Assembly: GCA_036939975.1 (NCBI GenBank)
Contig: JALLPB010001042.1
Location: 1-23,078 of the forward strand
Direction of reading: 5' to 3'
Source of the DNA: Cyclostephanos tholiformis
Taxonomy: Eukaryota; Bacillariophyta; Thalassiosirophyceae; Thalassiosirales; Thalassiosiraceae
DNA length: 23,078 bases
Position numbers and translations under genes: made by a program. Shown here piece by piece: positions 1 to 9,938 of this stretch. Numbering within the stretch: position 1 is the stretch's first letter; each line of letters opens with the position of its first letter. Under the pieces are notes generated by a model that did not search any database, was not told where the DNA came from, and worked only from the letters and a program-made list of their open reading frames with translations.

Positions 1-2
1 AT

Positions 3-607
3 GGGACTGTGGAGGAGGTGACCGCCAAAGAGACTGGCGAGACGGAATGGACTGTGGAGGACGAGGATGGCTGCCTAGCCGTGGATGCCGTCGTGACTGG
101 CGGTGTGGCCGTGAGTGTCGAGGAGGAAGATGGCTTCTGGACCGCGGATGAGGATTGCTCTGTCATCAGTGTCGAGGAGGAAGATCCTGTGCCGCCAGCA
201 AAGAAGAAGAGCAAGATTGGAGGCCGGGCCTGGACTGTGGAGGAGGGGGGTGGCTACATGTTTTCTCCTAAAGATGAGGATAGCTCGGTGATGGATGTGC
301 TCTTGGCTGTGGCCGCCAAACTGGAATGGTTGACCATGGGCAGCCAGATTGGTGGTGTGGCCGATATGGACTGTGAATGGACTGTTGATGAGGATGGCTG
401 CCCAGCAGGGGATGACGTTGAGAAGGATGGTGGATCCAAACACACTGCTGGGAATGATCGACTCCCGACAATTGTGGAGGAAGATGGGGAGGAAAAAGCC
501 GAGAGCACTAGCGATGCGTCCGGGACTGTGAGGAGGATGAGTGCCTGACTATGACTCTGGAGGTGGATGGCTTCACCACTGATGGAAATGATGACGAGGC
601 CACCTAG
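3..607 (+). pseudogene. acidic repeat-containing ORF, 5' end outside window, one frameshift
   Basis: The frame is open from base 3 to a TGA at 546-548, so the start lies upstream of the window. The product is very acidic and built on a degenerate module of the form (E/A)-W-T-V-(E/D)-E-D-G, recurring about six times: ETEWTVEDEDG near the start, VSVEEEDGFW, ISVEEEDP, RAWTVEEGG, CEWTVDEDG, TIVEEDGEE. Near base 528 the DNA unit reads ACTGTG-AGGAGGATGAG, whereas the other units have ACTGTGGAGG; the missing G moves the reading out of frame. In the shifted frame coding character continues (EDECLTMTLEVDG) to a TAG at 605-607. A short basic patch AKKKSKIGG sits in the middle. I do not recognise a family. 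It could also be repeat-derived DNA whose third-base pattern merely stays open. Role unknown. Confidence 0.4.
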
Positions 608-806
608 ACCGCAGTCAAATAATGGTTGTTGTTGCAGAAGCACTCAAGACTGGCCAGGTATGGTACGGACTCGACCGAAGGAGGTTGTGACAATAGCGAT
701 CTGTCGCTGCCAAATATATGGCAATCCAACCTCACATGCATGGATATGCATGTCTGATTGTTATTGCCAAATGTGAAGGGTGGCCTCTTGTTGTACTCCT
801 CACGCG

Positions 807-1590
807 TCACGGCCCCTCGATTTGTATGGGATTGTCCACACATTGCAATATCTTGAGCATTCCCCCACCGTCCCCGTCCTCCACATCATGGTCATTGTCG
901 ACATCATTTTCATCACCGTAATTGTCATCATTGTTCGCACCTCATCATCCGAGCGAGACCAATATTGCTTCCAGCATCTCGTCTCTCGAGAAGGGCTTGA
1001 GGAACCCCATGGATTGCCAGCCAAGGGTAATATATGCGGCACAGGACCGGAGAACACCTGCACGACATACATGATTAGATCGTCTCCCCCCAGAATGATG
1101 ACAAGGCAAGCATTGGAAAGGTCCGCCAGCAACAATCATCCCCACTTACCGCCCCCATCTCCGCCCGAACGATCCTCATTATCTTCGTTTGCAATCATGC
1201 CACATTCTTCATCAACATCATCGTCATTAATGCACGTTGTTGAATTGATCAACAGCTGATTGCCAGAACCGAATCCAGGCACCGGCCTTGGGTAGAACAA
1301 TCATATCATTGGACAATCCAAATCGATGACGTTGTCGTGATAATTCGCCAGATTGCCCATCAAGTCAAGTCGGCAAGTACCTGCACGCCCAAGTCCATGA
1401 GATGCACAATGGTCCTCACGGCAATGGACAGTAGCTCATCCTCGTCTCACTTAACAAGCATTATCATGGTGGGGGGTGATGACAATGGCAGGATTGCAGA
1501 CAACAACAACTAAGATGATGATGCCATCAACATCATTGATCCTACCCCAACTCCCTTCATTGTAGTCATAGTCGTATTATTCTTCATCGT
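807..1590 (-). pseudogene. decayed acidic gene with a 92-bp intron, minus strand
   Basis: Several coherent minus-strand stretches line up. From about 1590: DYDYNEGSWGRINDVDG. From about 1446: DEDELLSIAVRTIVHLMDLG. An ATG at 1360 starts MGNLANYHDNVIDLDCP, continuing after one TGA through PRPVPGFGSGNQLL and an acidic run to GGDGGG. That run ends at a GTAAGT donor (1149-1144); an acceptor TCGTGCAG ends at 1058, giving a 92-bp intron. The exons join in frame (211 nt, phase 1) to VLRSCAAYITLGWQSMGFLK, then SRDEMLEAILVSLG and a TGA at 947-945. The same frame continues past two consecutive TGA codons as an acidic tail (GDENDVDNDHDVEDGDGGG) to a TGA at 809-807. The phase-correct splice is the strongest evidence that this was a gene. 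Stops and frame changes suggest decay, although further introns could explain some. Family not recognised. Confidence 0.4.
1058..1149 (-). other. predicted intron, 92 bp, in the minus-strand acidic gene
   Basis: Donor GTAAGT at 1149-1144 and acceptor GTGCAG ending at 1058. Removing it joins the exon ending GGDGGG (phase 1) to VLRSCAAYITLGW without a frame break. Inferred from consensus sites and frame only. Confidence 0.45.
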
Positions 1591-2075
1591 AATGAGCCTC
1601 TCCCAGCTGTTAACAACTTGAACGGTGGCTGGACCGGTCAACTCAACATGATTATGTTTGCCCACAATCTTCTCCCTGATTGCCTGGTGACACGAGTCGT
1701 GATTTCACCAAGACAGTTCCATCCTTCGCCTGCCGCCGCCGTTCCCGGATGACAGGTCATCGATGATGCTTTCCACCAAAGGCATTGTCGAGGACCACAT
1801 CGCCGTCAACAACGTCAACTTTATGTGGCCAGGCCACCATTGTGGCCATCATTGCTCGACGTCTCCATCCCATCGAGGCGGTCATATGACAACAACGGAA
1901 GGGGGGGGTGGTGGGGGGGATGGTGATGATGACAAGGCGTCGACGACGTCAAACATCATCTTCGTCAATGAAGACAAGTTTCTTCCTAATTTTTAGTCTA
2001 CTCTATTGGTAGTATGTGATGTGTGTTTTGAGCAGCGTCATTGTACATAAGGACATAAAATATGTGTGTTTTCTG

Positions 2076-2612
2076 TTTTCCTTTTGGGGAGGAAAAACTC
2101 GTTGCGCCTTTGATTGCAACTACATACCTTATGTGTAGATAATGCAAATATAAGACAAAAAGAGAGGCAAATGGCTAAATTAGCACTACATGTAATTCAC
2201 GTGCAAAAAGGAATAGTAGACTATCGCTTTTGCAAACTAATTGGACAAAGTCCTAGTACAAAATTACGCTATGGGTGGGTTTAAGAAAGGGGGTGGGAAC
2301 GGCAACGGTTCCCGCCATTGAGATTGTCTTAAACTCCCTGAAATTCAGACTTTTGCCTAAAAATCGCCCTAGGGAGTGGAGGGTGGGTTGAAGATTTTTT
2401 GCTTGCATCGCTGGTCTTTTGGTCGATGGTTCAATGATAGCAGAGTTTGCTTATCAAGGGCTCGAACGAAAACAACAATGAAAGCATTTAGCACGTCATT
2501 TACATGCGTCTCTCGTGCTCGTGCCTACAACGACCACCCGTCGAGGAGAGATTTTTGGATCTTTGTGGCTTGACGCCAATATATTTTCCTTTTGGGGAGA
2601 AAAAACTCGTTG
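2076..2612 (+). repeat. 29-nt direct repeat in two copies
   Basis: The block TTTTCCTTTTGGGGAG followed by (A/G)AAAAACTCGTTG occurs at 2076-2104 and again at 2584-2612 with a single difference. The second copy lies between the two 170-bp duplicated units, so the duplication history here involved more than one event. Confidence 0.7.
2277..2334. repeat. nested inverted repeat (hairpin-forming)
   Basis: An outer pair GTTTAAG (2279-2285) and CTTAAAC (2328-2334) encloses an inner pair GGGAAC (2295-2300) and GTTCCC (2308-2313). A folded single strand would have two stems separated by a bulge. It could be a transposon end or an RNA structure; nothing around it decides. Confidence 0.45.
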
Positions 2613-2787
2613 TATGCTGGTCTTTCGGTCGATGGTTTGATGATAGCAAAAGTTTTCTTATTGAGGGCTCAAACAAAAACAACAATGAAAGCATTTAGCA
2701 CGTCATGTACATGCATCTCTCGTGCTCGTGGCTACGACGACCACACATCAAGGAGAGAATTTTGGATCTTTGTTGGTTGACGCCAAT
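2411..2787 (+). repeat. imperfect tandem duplication, two units of about 170 bp
   Basis: Unit 1 (2411-2580) and unit 2 (2617-2787) share the order CTGGTCTTT, GGTCGATGGTT, ATGATAGCA, AACAACAATGAAAGCATTTA, GCACGTCAT, TCTCTCGTGCTCGTG, GGAGAGA, TTGGATCTTTGT and TGACGCCAAT. The offset is 206-207 bp and a 36-bp spacer separates them. Divergence is modest, so the duplication is fairly old. No coding function is apparent. Confidence 0.8.
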
Positions 2788-2953
2788 GCGATTTCAAACT
2801 CTTCCAATTTTTGGGTTCGGAAGCCATTGCAAGAAAGATAGAATAGGTCTGATGCGGAAAGCCAGTCAGGGGACTAGCAAATAGGACAAGAAAGATAGGA
2901 GAAGACAATCCCCTTGGGTCGGCTTCAGCGCCTTCCCGAACTCTTGGTGAGGG

Positions 2954-5900
2954 ATGGGTGCGACATGCATCCTAGTATTATGTACACGTAAGCGTAAGCC
3001 CGTATTCGGAGCTGACGCACAGAGAATTCCCAGACCATCGTACACCGCGGTAGTTCGCACTAATGGATTGAGTACTATCTGCGAAGCGCTGACGCCGCTG
3101 CTGTCATCTCATCAACCCGGCAAAACAGCAGCAATGACACAACTCAGGGCAAGACAAATCAACGAACAACCGACAAGCGTAACAATGCCGCGAGTGCACC
3201 AGGGCATTATCCGCCGTCGTAACGGCGCTAACAACGCCCCCTCCAACCGAGGCGGGATATTTTCGCTTTCCACCCCGTTCAGGGATGCGTATTCCGCCGC
3301 CGCCACGTCGGCATCGTTGGCGAGGTCGGGAGGCGAGAACGACAACATGCTTCTACTGGCGTCCGTGGCCGGGAATCGCGTCGACCTCCAATCGCACGAT
3401 GTCCCCCCCCCCGCCTCCAGCAGTGCAGGCGCAGACGACGGCCAAGGCCAGGCGGCGAAGAAGGGGCAGGGGTTCGGGGACGGGATGGAGAATGACGATG
3501 GCGATGGCGACGCCGACTCGGACGTCACCGTTCTCGGCGACGATGGCATCGATGACAAAAGAGGAATGACCATCGAGGAAAAAGAATGCAATGATGACAT
3601 CTCAGTTGACTTGTTGTTGTCTGACGAGGCTGGGGACGAGGTCGGGTCGGGAGCGGAGGCGGTCGATTGCTGCGGGGGGAGCAATGACGACGACGAACGT
3701 CCTCGACGAAAGGGGAACAATCACGAGCACCATCGCGAACGTCATCGCGCGACGAGGGCGTCGAAGTCGACGTCAACGACGTCATCGTCCCCGGCGACGC
3801 GGACTCTCGATCGACTTGCCGTGTTCGGATCGCAGGAGGGCGGGGCCGAATTGTGCATCCACTTGCTCACGGACCCGGATGGCGATGATGCCGCCAAGGC
3901 TGTCGAGTCCGACGTTCCCACCCACATCGCAACCACCGCTACCTTCGCGAACGGGGAAGCGAATGGAGGAAGAATCATCGACGATGGGAAGAACGCCAAG
4001 GATGGACGTGCGGTCGTGATAGCGAAGGCGACAGGGAACGGAACGAAGCGAGGGCGTGGAACGGTGAATGATGCGATGACGACCGCTGCCACCGTCGCCA
4101 TGACCAAGAAGGACGACGGCGACAACAACAATTACTGGACGATGGGAAAACGACAGCTTTGCCTGCGCACTCTCAAGAATTACTTCATGTCCACCAGAAA
4201 CTCGTCGAAATACGCTGCTATGCAGTTACGACGACAACAAGCGACGCGGGATCATGGCAAAGGCCCCGGCATCGTGCTGCCGCCCAAATTCGCCGTCCCA
4301 TTCTGCCGTCGATGTAACCATCCAACGTCCGCATCTCGAGGGGCCCCTTCGACTACCACGTCTCCTGCACCGTCGCACATTCCGCCACCGCCGCATCACG
4401 GCCTGTGCCCGTTCCACGACGACTTTTACAACTCGGGATCGTACGAGATATTGAATCTAATCGTCGATGGGAATATTCTGTCATGCGAGGCGTGCATTTA
4501 CCAATTTGACAACGGGCGGTTGAATAAGGAGTTGTGTCATATCGATGGATGTGAGAGGAAGAAGACGAGGACAGGGAACAAACAAAAGAGCGGGAGCGGC
4601 GGCGGCGGCATTTTCAAAATGAACAATGACGAGGACCTTAATGAAAAGAACAAGAAGAAAGAACGGAGGAGATGCGATGGCGATGAGAACGGGGAAAAGT
4701 TCAGTTCTGTCGGCATGGGCACTGATAATCACCCAACGATGTCATCCCCGGCGGTCGCATGGACTGGTTCTGAGACCAAAACGAATGGAAAGAAAAATCG
4801 CCAAGAGTCTGGTGCTGACATTGTAAACGCTGGAAAAGCGAAAAAGAATGCTTCTGATGCTGTGGATGCTGCTAATGATCGTGCTGCTGCGGCGAATATT
4901 ATGGACCTTCCTGGATCATCGTTTGAAGTTGGAACCATCGTCTTCGTACAAGATCGGACGTGGCCCGGTCGAAATGACCCGGGTGGAGTGGCAAGGATCG
5001 TCAAGGTCCATCGACCAAAAGAGGAGAACGACGATGACTATGATGGAGACGATCAAGCGACTTACGATGTAAAGTACATTCTCGAAGCGCGACGAGAGAA
5101 ATCTATCCAGGAACGATTTTTATCGTTGCATTCCACGCTGAATGCGTATGTCTCCCCTTCGAAAAATGATCAAGATTCAGGAGTCATTCGGCTTGAGAAT
5201 AGCAATGTTCGCATCCAATCATCTGCAGCCGCCAATGAGGACGACACAAATACCATCGAAGTCGTTGAAGGATCATCAGGCAGTCCAGACCACGTCGACA
5301 CGAATGGACATCCTCTCTCCGAATACGAACGTTTCAGGCTGCGAAATATACAGAGAAACAAGTCCCGCCTTGCCCAGTTGGGATTGTTGGTTTTTCCTGG
5401 AAAAATCAGTGATGGTGGTCAGTCGTCATCTTCGTCATCGGCCACAAAAAGGGAAAAACGGAAGATGAGGCACGAGCCACGCAGAGTTGAGATAGAGAGG
5501 AGGACTCAGCCAAAACGCCAAACTGCAACGGATCGGCCCAAAGGAGATGTAATGCCAAAGGTTTCTATATCTGCTTCTGCTGTTGACGCTAGCGATGAGA
5601 AAAACCACGGGAGTAAAATATCACTAGCCAATGTTGGTGGTAGTGTAGAAAGCGACCTCGATCAGCGGGAGACTCAGCCAAAGAGAACGATGGAAGTGGA
5701 GTATGATCGTGTCAAACAAAGCAAGCAGGCGCAGACATTTCACGGAGTGTGCGATGAAGTCGTAGCAAACTTGCCCACGGTGACTATTGTGGCTTCAAAA
5801 GCAGGGTGTCGAAAATGTGTGTTGGAGTTGAAAACAGAGAAAATCGATTCGAGGGTGGATCATGATGTTTGCTGTCCGCGAGCTGGGAAAAGAGCGCCTC

Positions 5901-7806
5901 TTTCGAACGATGAGTGTCAGATCAATCTGACCCAACTGATTCCTCATGGCCATATTGAACAAACTCAGTGCAAACACAATCAACCGACTCCGTCGCCGGT
6001 ACCTCCTCGGAGAAAAAATGATTCTACTCAACAACAGCGGCCTCCTGCTCATCTTACTCCGCTACCATCGTGGATCAATGATTTTATATTGGAATCCAAT
6101 CGCCACAATGAAACGATACCCGCTCCACGCGGTTCGAAGTGGTTCCCTTGTCCCAATCCATGGGGGAAAATTGGTCATGAGGATGGGGATTTTATTGTAA
6201 TCTCTCCGTTCCAATCTGAGACAGCTCATGATCTCCTTTCTATCTTCCACCAAGAACAAGGACCGAATGGAAGCGGCATACCAAAACGATTTGTACCCAA
6301 TCCTTTACAAGAGGGGTCGCCGTATCTTTCTACGCATCGCTCGCCTGTCCGTGGCGGATACAGTGCCTTACGCCTGCTGCGGGATAGGACAAGCTTGAGG
6401 CCGTGGGGTTTTACGGTCAGGCTTCATGAATTTGGCGGTGCATGTTTGGTGAAGAGTATTGAACCGTTGTCACCTGCCGAGGCTGCGGTAAGTAGATAAA
6501 TCAAGCACTTTTATTAATGTTACTAATTTCATATTTACCAACTGTCACCGGTCACAAATAGGAAGATATTTCTGGGTGGACTGATAAGAGCTCTTCTTCT
6601 GGTCTCAAACTGCATGATATGATCATCTGCATCAACGGGAAAAGCATCGGCAACTTGACCATGACAGAACTTCTCGTCGAGTTCGATATTTGCGGTCCCG
6701 AAATGATTCTCGTCGTGTCTCGTTTTGATATTCCAGAAATAGATGACAACCGAGAGTTGCCAACTCTTGAAGAACTGGCTATGGATTGGAATGATATTGG
6801 TGCTGGTGCCACTCTTGGGAGGAATACAGTCAGCTTTGAGGACGATTATATCAGCAGAGATTTATGCGAGTTTGACGACCAGCCTTGTGCGCTGGGTAAT
6901 GAAATGGAAGAATTTAAAGTGGACGGTGCGGAAAGCGAGCGATGTATTGATCTTGATGACAGAAATGACAGTGCGAAGACGGGACCGCAGCTTACCACAG
7001 ATGATAAGTCAAACGTACCCGGGCGACTACCGGCTTCAGCACATCATGATTCTCATTCAAAGGCATTAAAAGTTGGTCGGATGGTCTCTTTATCCAAGGC
7101 TGCCAAGTCAGGATGCAAGAAATGCAATCTCGAACTTAACTGTGGAATAAAAAGTGCTCGATCTCACTGTCCATCCTGCCCTCGCAAAGGAAAGCAACGC
7201 TCCACCAAAAAAGACAACATTCACGAATGCACTCAAACATGCAAGATGGGAAACAAACACGTCATTGATTCGTTACAGGAAGACAAAAATAGAAAACTGG
7301 AATGTGACAGCAACCCTACTGTCCATAATATAGATACCGGTGGCAATCTTAATCCGAACGAGATTATTCGAAAGCGGGTGCATCCATATAAACATGTCAG
7401 TAGATACCAAAAACAACTTGATGACCAAAGCGATGACGACGGCGACATATTACCCAATTGCCATCTCTCTCCAAGGGATTCCAACTACTCAACAGAAACC
7501 GAAGCTCCAGGGGAGAAGAGGAAAAATAATCTGCCCTCAGATGATTGGTTTGACAATGACTCATCGTCGTCGAGCATTGCCGATGACGAATGTGAGAGCC
7601 ATGACGATGAGAACCCTTGGCTTGGCTGTGTCTGTGGAAAGACGCACCCTCATCCTACTAAAGTGTATTGGATCCAGTGTGAGAGTTGTGATGCTTGGTA
7701 CAACGTTGCTGAAGAATGCGTGGGATTCGATGAGCATACTGCAGAAAAAATGGACAAATGGTGCTGCTGGGCTTGTGACCCTCCTGTTGCTGGCCTGGGA
7801 CTTTAA
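2954..7806 (+). CDS. large multidomain chromatin-type protein with PDZ and PHD-like domains (two exons)
   Basis: Exon 1 is 2954-6487 (1178 codons), exon 2 is 6562-7806; the phase-0 intron removal gives 1592 residues. Visible in order: long acidic/low-complexity N-terminus; Cys/His cluster at about 451-533 (FCRRC, CPFH, SCEAC, CHIDGC); Tudor-like segment at about 655-735 (VGTIVFVQDRTWPGRNDPGG, then YDVKYIL); a motif YERFRLRNIQRN near 790; Cys/His module 1 at 952-974; PDZ at about 1150-1232 (PWGFTV carboxylate-loop candidate, GLKLHDMIICINGKSI); Cys/His module 2 at 1363-1384; PHD-like finger at 1534-1583 (CVCGK, CESCDAWYN, CVGF, CWAC). PHD and Tudor folds commonly read histone marks and PDZ binds protein C-termini, so a nuclear scaffold or reader is inferred. 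The usual PHD histidine appears replaced by Asn1559. The start may instead be the in-frame ATG at 3134, because residues 1-60 look unlike the rest. Exact function is unknown. Confidence 0.85.
6488..6561 (+). other. intron, 74 bp, phase 0, inside the PDZ domain
   Basis: The donor GTAAGT starts at 6488 and the acceptor ends CACAAATAG at 6561. Without splicing the frame stops at an in-frame TAG just inside the intron. With splicing, SPAEAA joins EDISGW and completes a full-length PDZ domain with residues on both sides of the junction. Confidence 0.85.
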
Positions 7807-8149
7807 GTTTTGAGTTTGCCTGCGAGGTTTCTGACTTTCCGCAACTCTTCTCAATCTTTGGCTACTAATTGCAGACTAAAACTGTGGAGCCGTCTCAAAG
7901 GAGAAATACCATTACAATTTTAGAACATCTCAAAGTCTGCACGGCTTCTGTCTGACCAATTTTGTGGGGGGTTCGGCAGTTGATCATGTGTAACTCGTCT
8001 TAGCTACTTGGATCATCCTACACATGGATGTTGTTTTCGTAGCTTGGCTAATGCATTGATCTTCAATGTTCGGCTCATGCTAATTCGAAAGTAGGAACTT
8101 AACATTTTTTCCCTTGTTTCAAACAATCCCTTAGAAGTAAAAATAGATT
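7807..8149. other. convergent intergenic spacer, 343 bp
   Basis: This lies between the 3' ends of the PDZ-PHD gene (+) and the WLPWP-repeat gene (-). It is AT-rich and should hold both 3' UTRs and polyadenylation sites. I see no extra gene. Confidence 0.6.
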
Positions 8150-9277
8150 TCAGTTGTCCACTTCTTCCTGAGGCCACGGGAGCCACCCATGATCGTCCTC
8201 TCCGCCATGGCTGTCATCATCCACGCCGTTCGTCTGCTCCTTCGGCCACGGGAGCCAACCACACTCAAACTCGTCGGCGCGTTCGAAGAAAAATGAATCT
8301 GTGGAAGATGAATCTTCTAAATTGCTCTCTCTCTCATCCTTTATCTTGTCTTGAAAATTGTCTCCAGTGGATCCAAATCGACCTCTCTCAAAATGAGATG
8401 TGCCTTCCTACTCACGAAATGTTGTCCTGATGTTTCATCATCCTTGCTTAAGAACGAATCAGTATGATTGTTGTCAAGATCTTGGGGGTCTTCCATCTCA
8501 AATTCTGCAAGTGATATCATACTTGGTGAGTGAGACGATTCCATACTATTATTGAACGATAGCCTTCGTGGAGCCAAATTTCGATCCCCGGATGTAGAAG
8601 CACTGGAAGAAAGAGGATGATATGATTCTATCGAGGAGCAACTACCCCTGCTAAACCTCCTTGGAAATTGTTGGATGCTCTTGACCAAGTCGCCAAACTT
8701 ACTTCCTCATGTGCGGCCCCGCCGCCGGCATATTCGACGTGGCGCTGCTTCTTGTGTCACTTTTTCTCAACTCCTCCACTGCGTCGCTGTACAAAAACTT
8801 TTGGTGAATGGCTTTGTATCCAGCGGCAGTGACCACGCCCGATTTTTCCACCTCGGCCTTAAGTATCGATAGCCTCTCGCTTGTTACAAACTTAGCCCTC
8901 TCCGCCACCGTCCATTGTCGATTTTCATGCAACCCCTCGTCCTGTGCTCCTCCATCCAGCTTCAAGTTCCTCTTGGGGATGGGAACAGCCCTCTCCGCCA
9001 CCGTCCATTGTTGAATTCGATGCGATCCATCGCCCTGTGCGGCTCTATTCAGGGTCGCGTTTCTCTTAGGGATCCACTTGTCACTGATGCTGCTATGCCC
9101 CCCTCCCACATCGACGTCTAGTGCATTCAAGAAGGGAGACGACAACCATCTAGGAAATGATGAAGAAAGGGCGGACAAGAAGCTAAAACCATTTTCCATT
9201 GTAGACTGCGACTTGAGGCAATTTTCATTCTCGCCGATATTCGATGGTTCCATAATCATGATACTACTTATCACCAT
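8150..9277 (-). CDS. unknown three-exon gene with a 31-residue tandem repeat and duplicated GWLPWP motif
   Basis: The model is exon 1 9277-8703, intron 8702-8648 (GTAAGT...TTTAGCAG, 55 bp), exon 2 8647-8416, intron 8415-8339 (GTGAGT...GATAAAG, 77 bp), exon 3 8338-8150: 996 nt, 331 residues, frame kept across both junctions. The first ATG in the open frame is at 9277; ATGs at 9259 and 9253 are alternatives. The middle has two 31-residue units sharing PKRN and QWTVAERA, the second followed by a likely helix (SERLSILKAEVEKSG). Exon 2 is Ser-rich and then acidic. Exon 3 is acidic with GWLPWP twice, 24 residues apart, ending EEVDN. No family recognised. The weak second acceptor is the least sure part; if unused, the protein ends at 8341 instead. 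The tail resembles a docking peptide, which is only a guess. Confidence 0.55.
8339..8415 (-). other. predicted intron 2 of the WLPWP gene, 77 bp
   Basis: Donor GTGAGT after QHF, acceptor GATAAAG, phase 0. The acceptor lacks a strong pyrimidine tract, but this joins exon 2 in frame to the clearly coding exon 3. Confidence 0.4.
8648..8702 (-). other. predicted intron 1 of the WLPWP gene, 55 bp
   Basis: GTAAGT donor directly after codons for HMR plus two bases of Lys; acceptor TTTAGCAG. Splicing removes a TAA and joins two ORFs lying in different frames. Confidence 0.6.
8894..9079 (-). repeat. 93-bp in-frame tandem repeat (31 codons x 2)
   Basis: On the plus strand AGCCCTCTCCGCCACCGTCC starts at 8894 and again at 8987, offset 93 bp. 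It encodes the two PKRN...QWTVAERA units. The QWTVAERA end is nearly identical in DNA while the middle has diverged, suggesting selection on that peptide or local conversion. Confidence 0.7.
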
Positions 9278-9420
9278 TGTTACTATGTTGCAGCATTGAT
9301 GGCATGACTTTCCTGTGACCGCAGCTTTATGACGGCGCAGTCTCGCCAATTAGACGTTTCCGCCCTCCCGGCCATTGTCGTTCCATTTTCCAGCAGTTAG
9401 ACTCAGCAAAGGGGGCCAGG

Positions 9421-9561
9421 ATGGAGCGACGGGAGGACGGAACGTCAGGGATCGTCTTAAAATTTACTGATTCCAATGCAGAAAATGCGGATAAGGTAAC
9501 GTCACACTCACCAAGATCGATGGGCTCGGATTATTGTTCACGCCGCAATGGATTGAAAAAG
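9421..9561 (+). CDS. possible first exon of a divergent gene
   Basis: An ATG at 9421 opens 47 codons (MERREDGTSGIVLKFTDSNA, then SHSPRSMGSDYCSRRNGLKK) ending at a GTAAGG donor-like site at 9562; without splicing the frame stops at 9574-9576. It lies 144 bp from the start of the minus-strand gene, an arrangement typical of a shared promoter. I found no clear partner exon, so this may be chance. Confidence 0.22.
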
Positions 9562-9938
9562 GTAAGGGTAGGATAGGGTAGTAGGGGTCCGTCGCTCATC
9601 ACTCATGGGATGGGCAGACAGGGGCGTTGAGGCGAGGAGGCATGCAGAGATTTAGCCTTCCCTTGCCCTGGATTCTTGGTTGGGGGGTCCGTCATGTGCA
9701 TGCAGTGCGGTGGCGCTAGGTTGTTAATTGGAATTTTACTGCAGTAATCCAGCTGATTCCTGTGAAAAACTGTTTTTGGTTCTTGGGGGACAGTAATCAC
9801 CCATTACTGTTCCAGAGTAATTGCCTCCAAAACCTCCACAGGATTTTGCTCTGTATTGAATTATGTAGAGCGTGACGAAGGAATTTAAAAGGCAAAAAGA
9901 TATAAACACAACAACACACATACAAAGCACAAAAAAAT

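Larger units (their letters stand above)
1591..2953. other. spacer without a convincing gene
   Basis: Bases 1591-1990 are rich in CATC/GATG-type triplets and G runs (about 1900-1920) and could be a decayed upstream part of the minus-strand acidic gene, but I cannot frame it. From 2000 the sequence is AT-richer and holds a nested inverted repeat, a duplicated 170-bp unit and a duplicated 29-nt motif, listed separately. The short ORFs in the duplicated units look incidental. Confidence 0.5.

Noticed and set aside
780..1259. 159-residue plus-strand ORF and the 111-residue minus-strand ORF at 1135-800
   Set aside because: Both lie in other frames of the spliced minus-strand acidic gene, which explains the same bases with consensus splice sites.
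3112..4131. Several 60-200 residue antisense and alternate-frame ORFs
   Set aside because: High-GC shadows of the large plus-strand gene; Ser/Pro/Arg-rich from its acidic codon pattern.
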